Assembly: GCF_025118155.1 (NCBI RefSeq)
Contig: NW_026251391.1
Location: forward strand, 561,501-625,500
Origin: Cokeromyces recurvatus
Taxonomy: Eukaryota > Mucoromycota > Mucoromycetes > Mucorales > Mucoraceae
Direction of reading: 5' to 3'
DNA: 64,000 nucleotides
Shown: piece after piece, positions 36,591-48,803 of the stretch
Layout of the letters: each line of letters begins with the position of its first letter
How positions within the stretch are numbered: position 1 is the stretch's first letter
Notes under the pieces: generated by a model
What the model saw: the letters and a program-made list of their open reading frames with translations, nothing else
What the model was told of the DNA's origin: nothing
The model's database searches: none
Program-made: the position numbers and the translations under genes

Positions 36591-39343
36591 TTACATAATT
36601 TGACAATTTTGTTCTGCAAATGTCACTTGTCTTGAATTCTCTTCAAGTCGAATACTTTCTTCGTAATAATGTCTTTGGTTTTTCGTTGATTTATTATTAG
36701 AGGAAGAGGACTGAATACCCAAAATTTCTTCTGCTGGTCTATAGCCTTTTGCTGCCGACTTGCTATACCATTCGCGTGCCTTTTGATGATCCGGATAAAT
36801 ACCTATACCTTTATCATAATACATTCTATATATATATATATATATAAAATAAATAGATAAATAGATAAATAAATGTATATGCAGATGCATATGTATTTAT
36901 ATATTAATATAAGTCTTTCATGTATACATCTATATGTGTATGTTTGTATATATATTGTTTTTTTTTTCTGTTTATTTGTTCTTATACCCTATCATATATT
37001 CCGCCATTTCATTTCCTTTTTCTGCTACTCGAAGACACCATTCATATGCTAACATAGGATGAGGATTTAAATAGCCTGATATACCTTCCTTATAGAGTTT
37101 TGATAGTTCAATCATGGCACCATCATGTTTTTGCTCAGCTGCTCTAGAAAAATACTTGAATGCTTCCCATTTGCTATGTATACTCTGTTCAGCTAGACTC
37201 ATGCATCCTAATCGATAGGTGGCATTTGATAATCCAAATTTATCTGCTTTCTTAAGATAATATATAGCTGCAACAGAGTCTGGAGTGATATAAATGGAAA
37301 AAACGGATGGATCTCTATGGAAAAAAAAAAAGGCAAATATAAAATAATTATAAATATAACAAAAAAAAAAAAAAAAAAAAAAAAAAGAGTCGGAGGAAAG
37401 AGGAGAAGGGCTTACCTATCTAAGCCAATGCTTTCTAAATCAGATAAAAGGATACAGGCATAGTCATATGCTGATCGTGCGCATTCAGGTTGATTAGCAT
37501 CTGCAGCGTGTCGAAGATATATTAAACCTTGTTTTATATTCTTTGGTTGATCAAGTAAACCACGCATTGAAATATTAGCTAATTTATAAAGAGATAAGAT
37601 ATGATTCTTGGATGCTGCATATTGATAACATGTAATTGATTTCTTATAATCTTTTCGAACCATGTAATATTCAGCTAATTCATAATGAGCTTCGATAGAG
37701 CCATACTTTGCAGCCTGTTGAAAACATTTGAAGGCCTTGGTATGACTCACCTTTTTGTATTGGGAGCCAACAAAGACAGCAGCCGTCTTGGAGCTACAAC
37801 AGTGGCGATGCCATTGTCCCTTCGTATAAAGGGCGGGTGCATAGTTCATCTTTGCTAATCTTTCGATCCAGTACTCTGCTTCTTCTTGTAAACGGATACG
37901 AGTCTCAATCGTAGCTACATTATTTGAATTAGAAGCATAGAACGAAACAAGTCTCATAAGATATTTGGCATATGAATATTGTACATTGTAATCCATTGTC
38001 TTGCTTGCCATTCGACGATAGGTCTTGATTGAATCTTTATTATTTGTTAAACTAAATGAAGTAATGGATTCAAATGAACTTCGGTTGACATTTGCATATT
38101 CATTCATTTGATAGGATGTGATAGAAGGTTGATAGGATGTTATGGGTGTTAGATATTGCTGCTGCTGCTGCTGCTGTTGTATTATGGTTGGTAGATGAGG
38201 ATGAGGGACCTGTGGTGTCATCAGGGCTTTGTTTAATTCCGATAATTTTTGAACATCAGATATTAAGGAATTTCGATTTATTTCGCTAGACTGTTGTACA
38301 TCATATCTTTGATCTGTTTCATCCACGTCTTCTTCTTCTTTCTCTTTTTCCTTCTCCTTCTCCTCCTCCTTTGTTTGCGTGGGTAATGGTGTAGTATCAG
38401 CAAGGTAAAAAGAACTAATGTTGTTAATAGTATCATATTTGTCTTCTTGCTGATCATAATAGAGTTCCTCGTCATGTGAAAAAGAATGATGCGATGATGA
38501 TGAGGAGGGCGAAGTTCTACCACTAGTTAAACTAGGTGCAGATAAGGATGCCTCAGAAAGCGAACATAACTTGTTTTCTGGTGTAGGCAATAATACATAA
38601 CTAGGTGTTTTATTTTCGTCGTTTTCTTCTTCTTCTTCTTCTACTTCTACTACTGCTAAAACGTCAGTTTCTTGTTGCTCATCTTTATCAACGAGTTGCT
38701 CTTCTTCATCTACTTCTGGTACAGGAGTCATCATTAATTTGTTATCTTTGTTCATGTCTTGATAATATTTTCCAAAGGATTCTTTATTGGCTAAAAGAGG
38801 TGAAGGTATTTCGGTTTTTAAAGCAAAGACACCACCATATTCTTCTTTTTCTTCAACAGCATCATCATCTTCTTCTTCTTCATCCTCCGTGGATAATTTT
38901 TGCTTGTTGAGTAAATGAAATAATTGCTGAACTGATAATCGATTTTGGTCCCTGAAACTTTCATTCAGTAGGACAGTCATGTTTTGAGGCATATTCATGG
39001 AGGAGACACGATCAGGGATTTTAGGAAGAGGTCTTGATTTGCGAATTGAATTAATATAATCGACATGACTAAATTCTGAAGATATCGAGTTGTTTCTATT
39101 CAGTTGATTAGAAGGTTGAGGCAAAGAGGTAAAATCTTCTTGTTGATCTTCATAGTCACTATTATCGTTTTCATCAAAGATTTCATTATCATTGATAGAT
39201 AACATATCCTGTATTTGACAAATAATTGTCTTTTCATCATATATAATATCCATACGTTCAAGTGGCTTTACTGGATATCGAGATATTTTAGTTGAAGGAC
39301 TGTTTTCAGTTAATATATTTCTTTGACTGTTATTATTATCCAT
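36591..39343 (-). CDS. Sel1-repeat protein of the Skt5/Chs4 type with CAAX box
   Basis: Probable chitin synthase activator. Main exon 39343-37412 plus three downstream exons. The first ~420 residues are acidic, Ser/Gln/Glu-rich and presumably disordered (poly-Glu, poly-Gln). Then come Sel1 repeats: APALYTKGQWHRH, AFKCFQQAAKYGSIEAHYEL, SITCYQYAASKNHILSLYKL, GLIYLRHAADANQPECA, YLKKADKFGLSNATYRLG, AFKYFSRAAEQKHDGAMIEL, YEWCLRVAEKGNEMAEYM and AREWYSKSAAKGYRPAE. The last residues are NCQIM, a CAAX motif that predicts farnesylation; yeast Chs4/Skt5 also ends in a CAAX box and recruits Chs3 to the bud neck. The Skt5 relation is by architecture; the Sel1 family is expanded in these fungi. Confidence 0.82.
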
Positions 39344-39565
39344 CTCGAATATTAAAATTAAAAAATAAAATTAAATAAAATAAAATTAAAAAAAAAAGGG
39401 AGAGAATATATAAATGGTATAGGAAGATTCTTCATTTATTATATAAGCCCTTTTTATATATGGCTATTTCATAATTATATAAAAAAAACAAAACAAACAT
39501 TAGCCCCCCCTAAATAAAGGAAAAGCTAAACAATCGCTATTCCCAAAAAAGGAATTTTTACTGTT

Positions 39566-40541
39566 TTAATTTCCTTTTTCGAATTTTGATTTCAATGCTT
39601 GGTAAAGAGCCAAACTCGATAACAATTTGACGTCGGGTGATAAAGACCATGCGTCTTCAAGGTTAACCAACTTCAATGTGATACTTTCACCCTGACTCCT
39701 AAGACCTGTTAATTTTCCTTCTAGTTGTTTTATAGACTCTTTATCCATGTGCTTTACGCAAACAAATAATCTGATAAACTCATCTTATATATGTGTGTGT
39801 AGATGTATATATATTTATATATATATATATACAATTAAGCGGCTTTTAATAAATATCCTCCACATGATATGATGTATATTAAGCATGGCTTAAAAAAAAA
39901 ATAAAAAATAATTATTACCTGATCCGCCTGGTGATGTATAAACTCCTTTCCATTTATCTCCGTAAGCTAAATCAGTCATATCAATCAACTCATCTTCTTT
40001 GACAGTTAAACCTGTTTCTTCTTCAATCTCTTTAGCAGCAGTTCCAGCAAAATGACCAGAACCATCCAACATACCAGCAGGTAACTCGGGGAAAGCAAGA
40101 TTTGGAACTGGAATACGTGGTTGTAAAGTCAAAATAATCTTATCTTTTTCATTTTCAGCTTTTAAAATAATCATCATCGATACCGCGCCACCTCTCTAAT
40201 AGTATTATTTATGCGCTAGGTTAAACCTATTTCTATTTATATGATTTATAATATATTTGTATACTACCTACCATAAACACTATACCAGGTGCACTTATGC
40301 CTGTTTCTTTAAATGTCACATTCGTTTTGAATTTTATAAATCCAATTTTTTCTGATTTGAAATAATCAATGTTTTGAATCTCGATAGATTCCACATTCAT
40401 TTCTTCTTGTCGTGCTCGTTGTTGTTCATCGAAACTTTTTAGCCAATCTTTGAATGGTTGAAAGGCCAACACTCTATCAAGTTCTTCTTTAGAGGAGCAA
40501 CCTTGGATAGGCACTTGTTGCTTAGCAATAGTAACAGACAT
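39566..40541 (-). CDS. Nudix ADP-sugar pyrophosphatase (NUDT14-like)
   Basis: Nudix hydrolase that should split ADP-ribose or ADP-sugars. Start taken at 40541 (MSVTIAKQQVPIQG); an upstream in-frame Met at 40619 would add a basic, Phe/Thr/Arg-rich segment that could be a mitochondrial presequence. The Nudix box G-x5-E-x7-REUxEExGU is visible as GHFAGTAAKEIEEETGLTV (the usual Arg is Lys here), preceded by FPELPAGMLDGSG. After an intron (about 39787-39917) the frame continues as SPGGS/DEFIRLFV then KQLEGKLTGLRSQGESI and SSLALYQALK. This is the NUDT14 pattern: a split sheet with GLRxHGE and SIALYE blocks. Confidence 0.85.
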
Positions 40542-40952
40542 GAGGAATCGTCGTTGTCGAGTGGTAGTTAAATAGAATGTAAAAAAAAGTTTCTTTTGGG
40601 GTGAAATTAAAATACGCATACACGCGTTGATCTTTTTTATGCTCTCAAAAAAAAAAATGGAAATTTTAAAAGTGGACAAAAAAACAAAACAAAAAAAATG
40701 TCATTCTTGCGTACATAAAATGTAATTTAAAATTTAAAAAAGTGTAGCAAAATTCATGTATCATTTTCTTTTATAATATTTTATATATAACAACAAATAA
40801 GTACACTAATTTTTTTTTGGCCATTTTTCTTTTTCTTTTCCTTTTTTTTGTTTTTTTTTAAAGAAAAAAATAAAATAATAATAAAATTGTCTATACGGTT
40901 AAATTTTGTTTCTTGTTTAAGAAAGAGATACATAAAAAAAATGCATTATTTC

Positions 40953-43552
40953 TTAAGCCTTAGCCTTTGCACCAGAAGGGCCACTAACACTATTTCTAGG
41001 TTTCTAGCATAAAAAAAAAATGTTATTTTAAACTCAAAAAAAAAAGTTTATTTTACTTACACCATGATGAGGAACCTTATAAGTATCATCCTTGGCTTCG
41101 GAAACAGGTGCCTCTGCATTTCTAAAATCTTCAACTGACTTGTATTCTGATAATAATTCACTCAATTGTTCATTCAATTTGAGTTCTCTCTTCTTTTTAT
41201 CTTTACGATAATAAGTGTATGCCCAAAACTTTTCAAGACCATAAAGATGTCCTCTTTCATAATCTGCCAAAGTTAATTCTTGGAAATCTTCAAAGAGTTC
41301 TTTACGATAACGTTTTTCTAGTCCATAAGAATAGAAACGGAATAAACATTCCAAACCGTATCTAAAAAAAGATAAAGGCTGCATTTAATATATACTATCT
41401 AAAAAAAATAAAATAAAATAAAATATACAGTCTAGTATGACTTACCTATAGTTTTGATTAGCATCTTCAACAGCTAATCTCTTGAATTCAGTATACATAC
41501 GCTTATTAAAATGATCACGTAAAAAGTGAGACCAGAAACGGAACAAGGTATTCATTTCTTGTGAATGTCCAACACCCAATTGCTTACGTTCTCTTAAAGC
41601 CTTTGCATGATATTTATAATATTTATGTTGAACAAATCCATTTTCCTTTAATAATTCGTGACTAGGATGTTGGAAGTTACCAAAGGAATGAGCCATATCC
41701 ATTGATTTAGAAAGCATACCTTCAGCTGCAGGTGATTTACCATAACTAGTAGATAATAAATCATTAGGATTATAATGATAGGCTTGATCACTTAAAACCC
41801 AACCGACATGCCCATGGTCTATAGCTCCTTGAGATGTACTATAGAAGGCAGAACTAGGAAGTGACTCGGGACGAACAGCATAGAAACGAGGTGTGTTCTT
41901 CTCGTTCTTTTTAATAGGCTTTGCATGGATGGTTGTACTGGAAAGCTGTGCTCCAAGTTGTTCACCATGATGATGTTCACGATGTTTCAATTGATCAAAG
42001 TGATCCTTACCAACTGATCCTACCTTGATATTATTGGACTTTGAGGAAACAAGTCCAGTTTCATATTGATAAAGTCCTTCATTGATCATTTCAGAAATAT
42101 CTTCGTTGATTTTGGATCGATTGTAGTTAGTATGTGTACGATCTGATTTACGTTGAGTGACAATCATGATACGAGCTACGGTTTCATCATCCATTTCGAG
42201 ATCATTCTCATCTTCATCTTCATCATCAGAAAGATAATATTTTTTGACAGTGTCATTACGACGTCCATCAATAAAATCATCATCATCAAAGTCAAACAAT
42301 TCATCTTCATCTTTTTGTTGTGACTTGCGACGTTGCTCATAATTAAATTGAGGGGAAGTACCAGGCAAGAGAGTAGTACCAGCTAAAGAAGCTAAAGTAG
42401 GTTGAGGATTAGGTGGGGCATTTTTCTTGGCAACTTGAGCAGCAGTCATTGTAACTTTAGGAATAGGTGGATTGACAGGTGTAGGGCCAGAGATGACAGA
42501 AGGCATTAACCAAGTCTCCCAACCTTCTCTCTTTCGAATCTTGTCACCACCCTTGACTTCGATGACTTGGCTGTTCTCTAAAGCTTCACGAATCAAATTA
42601 AGATCCGTTGTTAACCCTTTTACACGGTTAAAGTTGGCAATAAAGGATAAATCGACAAAACCATTTGAATCCATTTGTTTACGTAAATAAACATCTTTAC
42701 ACAAGTTATCAATACTGAAATAATATTCACTAATAATAATAAAATTTTTTTTTGTTCGTTAAATGACACATTGATTCAATATATTTACTAGACCTACATT
42801 TGTTGCATAATGTACATCTTCAAAGTTTCTGCATCAATAGTGACAAAAGCAGGTGTCTTTCGTTGTCCACGATAAAAGTTTTTGGGACGATTAGAACGAG
42901 GCTTGTTGTAAGTAGTGGTAGTAGTAGTAGTATTAGTAGTAGTATTAGTAGTAGTAGTAGTAGGCTTTTTGTCATCTTTTTTAGGACTCGTTTTATTATT
43001 GTCAGTTGTTGCTTCAACTGTTGGCTTGCTTTCTTCCTTTGTTGACTTGGATCCTCGACGTTGATTATTTGTTGATTTCTTGTTACGGTCACCCGAATGA
43101 TTACCAGAACGTCGACCATGTCTACTACGACGTGTAGCAGGAGAAGAAGCATGAACAATAGTAGGTGTAAAAGGCTTCCATTGTCCTTTATTTTTTATTT
43201 TAGGTGCAACGAATTTTTCTTTTTCACTATTATCTTCACTACTTTCGACTGCTGCTTCTTTTGGTGCGGGCCAATCTATATATACATATACATGTATATA
43301 AATATATAAAGTATATATCAACAAGAAAAAAAAATTTTTTTTTCATTCATCTTATGCAGTTAAAGTTAATTTACCTGCAGAAGAAGCTTCTTCGGTTACT
43401 TTTACTGTCTTTTCAACTTTCCATGCATTCTTTTCAGGAATGGGTGCCGGGAGGGGTTGCTTTTGTTCAGTAATAGTTGTTTTTTGATCTTCTTGTGCTG
43501 AAATAGGCTTGTTGTCTTTAGAATTGTTATCTGTGGAGTTATTGTTTTCCAT
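40953..43552 (-). CDS. LARP1: La-related protein 1 (LARP1)
   Basis: RNA-binding protein tied to TOR control of ribosomal-protein mRNA translation (TOP mRNA binding in animals; Slr1/Sro9 relatives in yeast). About five exons. N-terminus Lys/Thr-rich and low-complexity, with Arg-Gly-like stretches ([12 protein letters not shown]). La motif: [38 protein letters not shown] and [16 protein letters not shown] long acidic linker follows. The C-terminal DM15 repeats have Tyr/Phe-Arg-Phe cores: [38 protein letters not shown] and [22 protein letters not shown]15 distinguishes LARP1 from other La proteins. Three Thr-Asn-Thr stretches near residue 170 are coded by AC-rich repeats. LST8 and Ecl1-like genes in the same window share the TOR theme (inference). 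Confidence 0.93.
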
Positions 43553-44691
43553 TTTTAGATTGAATGGTTTCTTTTATGTAAGAGGAAAAAAAAAACTTTT
43601 CAATATACACTTGATAGAAAATTAAAAAAAGGAAAAGAATTTGCTGGTAACACGTCAAATAGAATGGTGATTCAGAAAAAAAAATGTGGCTTGTGAATAA
43701 GTTTCAGAAGTAGTAGTATTTTTTTTATTATTATTCATTATTCATTATACATAGATAGATGTATATACTAACTATTTATTCAGATATGTAGGGAGAAAAA
43801 GGTAGTTCATTTTAATGCTATATAAAGTATTTATTCTTTATTGTTATACTAGTATTTATAATGTTTATTTTATATAATATATCGAAATAATTTTGTAGAA
43901 GAAGCGCTCATTTTTCAATGTTAAAGGATAACCCAGAAATTTTAAAATCCTCTTTCCCTCCACACTCTTTAAAGATCTGAATGACAGTATTATTATTATC
44001 ATTATTTGAAAGGCTAGGAGTGGCATCAAAGGAGTCGTGTTTTGATAAATACATCTATGATTTCTTCGGTAAAATAAATAGCAATATGGATTTAACAGCT
44101 TTGAACACAATGGTGAAATAGAAAAGATACTCAAAAAAAAAAAGGCCTATTATAAAATTATTACTCATTCTATTGAAAGAAAAAAAGAAGAGTTCGAGTG
44201 GTAATGTACAAATATACGCTGCTTCTCCTTTCTTTTAACTAATAAATACTCGACTAATATTGTCTTATCACTCTTTAACTGGTTAAATGCTTAGGCAACT
44301 TGCTGCCTTATTTTGAATAAATTCTTATTAGTAGTCTAATAACTTTATATGTATCTCCTTCTATAAATCTCAGTCAAAAAAAAAAACTATTCTTGATTTA
44401 ATGTTTCTTCTTCTCTTTACATTATTGGAAATAATTATCCTTCCCTTGATAGAAACTTGGTGCATTACTCATCTTGTACTGATTATTAGACTGATATTTG
44501 TAGTTCAATAACCAGTAAATTGTATGCAAATGACGTCGAATATTGAAACTCCACAGATAATCCTATTTTTTTTTTTTGTCTTTTTTGTATGCTGCCCCTG
44601 CTTTTATAGGCGGGACAGTCCTCCTATCAACCCCCCACACACATCATTTATTTATATTTCTTTTTTTTTTTCTCCACAAAATAATATAAAA
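43553..44691. other. 1.1 kb non-coding stretch
   Basis: No gene supported. The right end holds the ATP18 promoter, with a T9 run and a C-rich patch near 44630-44642. The ORF at 43865-44134 (minus) has no recognisable domain. Confidence 0.55.
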
Positions 44692-45005
44692 ATGTTTGGT
44701 ATGCGCAAGTGGAATACACCTGTCCTTCGCCCTGCTGCCCCCTTCATTGTTGGTGGCGTTGCTGTTTTATACTTAGTTTCAAAGGCCCAATCTGCCATGA
44801 TTGACAGTATGTATACACTTATGCTCATCTTGAGATGGTCGTTAATCTTTTTTTTTTCTTTTTTTAATTAATGTAGGTGATCAATACAGAAACGACCCTA
44901 GAAATCCTGCTTGTAAGTTTTTGTTGTTGTTTTTTTTGTTATCTCCAATTTAATTTAACTTTTTTTTTTTTTTCAATAGTGGCTTCTGGAAAGAAAGCTC
45001 ATTAA
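44692..45005 (+). CDS. ATP18: Mitochondrial ATP synthase subunit i/j (Atp18)
   Basis: Small Fo subunit in the inner mitochondrial membrane, near the dimer interface. Three exons, 44692-44806, 44877-44912 and 44980-45005, in phase, 58 residues. MFGMRKWNTPVLRPAAPFIV at the start, then one hydrophobic span (GGVAVLYLVSKAQSAMIDS) and DQYRNDPRNPA at the end; these are family blocks (RxWPTPVLKP, NKAQNAM, NDPRNP). Typical of very small fungal Fo subunits. Confidence 0.93.
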
Positions 45006-45136
45006 CTCAAATTCAACAACACAAATTTGTATACAAATTTATAAATAAATAATAATAATAAAAAGCACATACAATCTCGTTGTAAATGCACATCATTGTA
45101 AAAGAAAAAAAAAAAAGAATAAATAATATATTTTCT

Positions 45137-47487
45137 TTATTTCGAATTATTAATTTCTTTAATCAATTGTTCAATAACATGTGGCTCCGCAATAGTAGAT
45201 GTATCGCCTATTTGATCAGCTTCATTATTGATAATCTTTCGTAGGATACGTCTCACGATTTTACCAGAACGAGTCTTTGGTAAGTTATTTACAATATAAA
45301 CCCGTTTGGGTTTTGCAAATGGGCCAATTATTTTCCTGACTTGTGTGATAAGTTCCTGAGTTAAAAGATCATGAGATTTACCAATGATATTAGGCTTCAA
45401 AATGCAGAAGGCATGAATACATTGACCTGTTAAGTTATCATGACCACCAATGACTGCTGCCTCAGCAACAGCATTATCTGAAATTAAGGCAGATTCAATT
45501 TCTGAAGTAGATAAGCGGTGACCAGAAACATTGATAACATCTATAATAATAAATGAGTTGAAAATAAATAAATAAATAAATAATGATATAAAATTTATTT
45601 ACCATCAACTCGCCCACGTATCCAAATATATCCGTCTTTATCTCGGTAAGCTCCATCACCTGTGAAATAATATCCAGGATAGGGTTTCAAGTAGGTATCA
45701 ATGAATCGATCATGGTCATTATAAATGGTTCTAGCCATTGATGGCCACGGTTTTTTGATCGCAAGCACACCTTCTACATCACAGTCTTTTAATTCTTTAC
45801 CCGTGGTGGGATCCAGAATGGCTGGTAAAATACCAAAGAAAGGGAAAGTAGCTGATCCAGGTTTAGTGGCTATCGCGCCAGGTAACGAACTAACAGCAAT
45901 AGAGCCAGTTTCAGTTTGCCAATATGTATCTACCACTGCACATTTTGAATGTCCCACTTTATGATAGTACCATTCCCATGCCTCTGGATTGATGGGTTCA
46001 CCAACCGATCCAATTATCCGTAATGAACTTAGGTCACACTTATCTACATATTGATCTCCTAAACGTTGAAGGGCACGAATGGCAGTAGGCGCAGTATAGA
46101 ATTGTGTTATTTTATGCTTATCTACTGTTTCCCAAAACCTAGATGGACTAGGATAGGTGGGTGTGGATTCAAATAATAATGTGGTTGTACCTAAAGTGAG
46201 AGGACCATATACGATGTAAGTATGTCCCTTTATGCAAAAAAAAAAAAAAAAAAAGAAAAAAAGAAAAAGAAAAGAAAAAGAAACTATTAGTTAACTGTAT
46301 ACTTGTATACTCATTATTACTTACTGTAATCCACCCAATATCAGCCATACAAGCATAAATATCATTCTCATGTACATCAAATATATTCTTCACTGTCATG
46401 GCTGCACCTAATAGATATCCACCTGTTGTATGTAAGACACCTTTAGGTTTACCTGTTGACCCTGATGTGTAAAGCATGAACAAAGGATCCTCTGAGTTGA
46501 CATACGTGACTGGCCAGTAAGGACGTGCATGGGCCATCTCATCATGCCACCAAACATCTCTATCAGGCATCATTGGTATATCTGATCCTGTATGCTCTAC
46601 CACAATCACGCGTTCTACAACAGCAAGATTTTCAGTATTCAATTGTAGTGCTTCGTCTACAATACGCTTAGTATGAATTCTTTTCCCGCCTCGAAGACCT
46701 TCATCTGCTGTAATCAGAATCCGTGCCTTACAATCTTCAATGCGATTATAGAGTGACTCTGCTGAAAAACCAGCAAAGACAACAGAATGAATAGCGCCAA
46801 TACGAGCACAGGCTAACATAGCAATGATAGTCTCAGGGATCATAGGCATATAGAGTACAACTGTATCACCTTTACGCACATCCAAATTGTATAACACATT
46901 AGCCATTCGACATACCTCTTGCATCAGCTCATAATAAGTTATTTTACGCACATTGTTTGGGTTATCTCCTTCATGAATAATCGCAATCTAATATATTATA
47001 TAATGTTAACTTTTTATTTATTTATTTATTTATTTCCGTATAACTACCTTATTTGGAGTCTTTAAGGCATGTCTATCTACACAATTATAACAAGCATTTA
47101 ATTCACCTTCCAAAAACCATGCGATATTTCCATCCTTGAGATCACCACTCATAACAGTTTCAAAATCTTTATGCCAACTCAAGTATTCCTTAGCAGCCTG
47201 TAAATCATTTATTATTTATTAAAAGAAAAACCAAAAAAAAAAAAATAAAAAATAAAAAATAAAAAATAAAAAATAAAAAATAAAAAATAAAAAATAAAAA
47301 ATAAAATAAAATAAAAAATATGCATATAAAAAAGATATACCTTTGTAAAGAAGGCTTTAGGGTTTTCAATACTTTCTTCCCATAATTGCTTATATTGTTC
47401 AAATGAATTTACATATGGCTTGGGCAAATCTGAAGAAAGTAAAAGTCTTTCTGGTACAGGATATGTTTTATTTTCTGATGAGAGCAT
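45137..47487 (-). CDS. ACS: Acetyl-CoA synthetase
   Basis: AMP-forming acetate-CoA ligase: acetate + ATP + CoA to acetyl-CoA. Start 47487, [17 protein letters not shown]; exon 1 ends at 47341 (49 codons) and about five more exons follow. Blocks seen: [56 protein letters not shown], the P-loop-like [69 protein letters not shown] and [16 protein letters not shown], with the acetylatable active-site Lys in the last. About 660 residues, normal for the family. Intron 1 holds an (AAAAAAT)n repeat at 47234-47312. Divergent from NAXE, 194 bases between starts. Confidence 0.96.
47234..47312. repeat. (TAAAAAA)n heptanucleotide repeat in an ACS intron
   Basis: About ten TAAAAAA/TAAAAT units in a row in an intron of the minus-strand ACS gene. 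In minus orientation it is T-rich and lies within the pyrimidine-rich part of the intron. Confidence 0.85.
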
Positions 47488-47681
47488 TGTATAATAATAA
47501 CAATAGATTGTTAGAATAAGAAGAATAAGAAGAAGATATAATGTAACTCTCTTTTCTATAAGGAAAAAATAATGATAGTTCATAATATGAATTAAAAACC
47601 CGGTATTTCATGCAATTTTATAGAATTCTTTTTTTTTTTTTTTTTTTTTTTGAGAAAAATTCTTTATTTTATTTTTAAAAA
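47488..47681. promoter_or_regulatory. Divergent ACS / NAXE promoter region
   Basis: 194 bases between divergent start codons, with a T22 run at about 47631-47652. Both products work in acetyl-CoA or NAD(P)H metabolism, so shared control is possible but not shown. Confidence 0.4.
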
Positions 47682-48686
47682 ATGGCATACAGAGTAAGTA
47701 GATTAAGAATCATGAATACATTTTTAAGCAATACTTATAATTATAAAGTGCGTTTCCCAAAAAGTTGCTCAAGCTATTGATGTGGAATTGATGTCAAGTT
47801 CAGGCGCATTCTCCATTGATCAATTAATGGAATTAGGTTATTGTCACTTTAATAAATTTGCTTATAATCACTAACCAAACTTATACTCTCTCTCTCCTTT
47901 TATATATATACATATATATATATATAGCCGGACTTAGTGTTGCTCAAGCAGTACAAAAATCATTTGATAGTTCAAAAACGCCTAATGTATTAGTTTGTGT
48001 TGGTCCAGGTAATGTATATACGATATATGTATATGTATTTATATATATATACTTATATAAAGATAGGTAATAATGGGGGAGACGGTCTTGTGGCAGCACG
48101 ACACTTGCATCATTTTGGATTTAAACCTAGCCTTTATTATCCAAAGCAGCCAGAAAAAGACCTTTATAAAGTAACGTATTGCTTATAAATAGATATATAA
48201 ATGTATACATACATGTATATAAATATATATTTAATTACTTATTCTTACATATTTATGCAGCGCTTATTAATTCAATGTAAAAATCTCGATATTCCCATCT
48301 ATAAAGACCTTCAACAACCAATAGATTTTATTGAAAGTTCACATATTATCTTGGATGCACTCTTTGGTTTTAGTTTCCAGGGAGAAGTACGCGATCCTTA
48401 TAAGGGGATTATTCAAATCTTTGAAAAAACTTCAAAGCCTATTGTTTCTGTTGATATTCCTTCTGGTTGGGATATGGATATTGGGCCTACCGAGCATGTT
48501 AAGTTTCAACCTGATATCTTAGTTTCTCTTACTGCTCCAAAACCTTGTTCGAATCATTTTAGAGGCAGAAAGCATTTTTTGGGTGGCCGTTTTGTTCCTC
48601 CAACATTAGCCAAACGATTTGATTTCGATGTTCCAGATTTTCCCGGTAGTGAACAAGTTGTAGAATTAAAAAAAGAAAAAAACTGA
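47682..48686 (+). CDS. NAXE: NAD(P)HX epimerase
   Basis: Repairs hydrated NAD(P)H by epimerising the R and S forms of NAD(P)HX so that the dehydratase can act. Exons: 47682-47693, 47749-47836, 47928-48008, 48067-48170 and 48261-48686. The first coding exon is only 12 bases (MAYR); joined with the next it reads [19 protein letters not shown]. Family blocks: [93 protein letters not shown] and [14 protein letters not shown]. All match YjeF_N. No separate presequence is evident, so a cytosolic form is likely. Confidence 0.9.
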
Positions 48687-48803
48687 TAATCTAAAATAAG
48701 CTATGCTTTTTTTTTATTATTATTATTACTAATAATGAAATATGATGTATTTGCATATGAATATGTACATGTATAAACTATTTACAAAAATGATGCAATA
48801 ATT

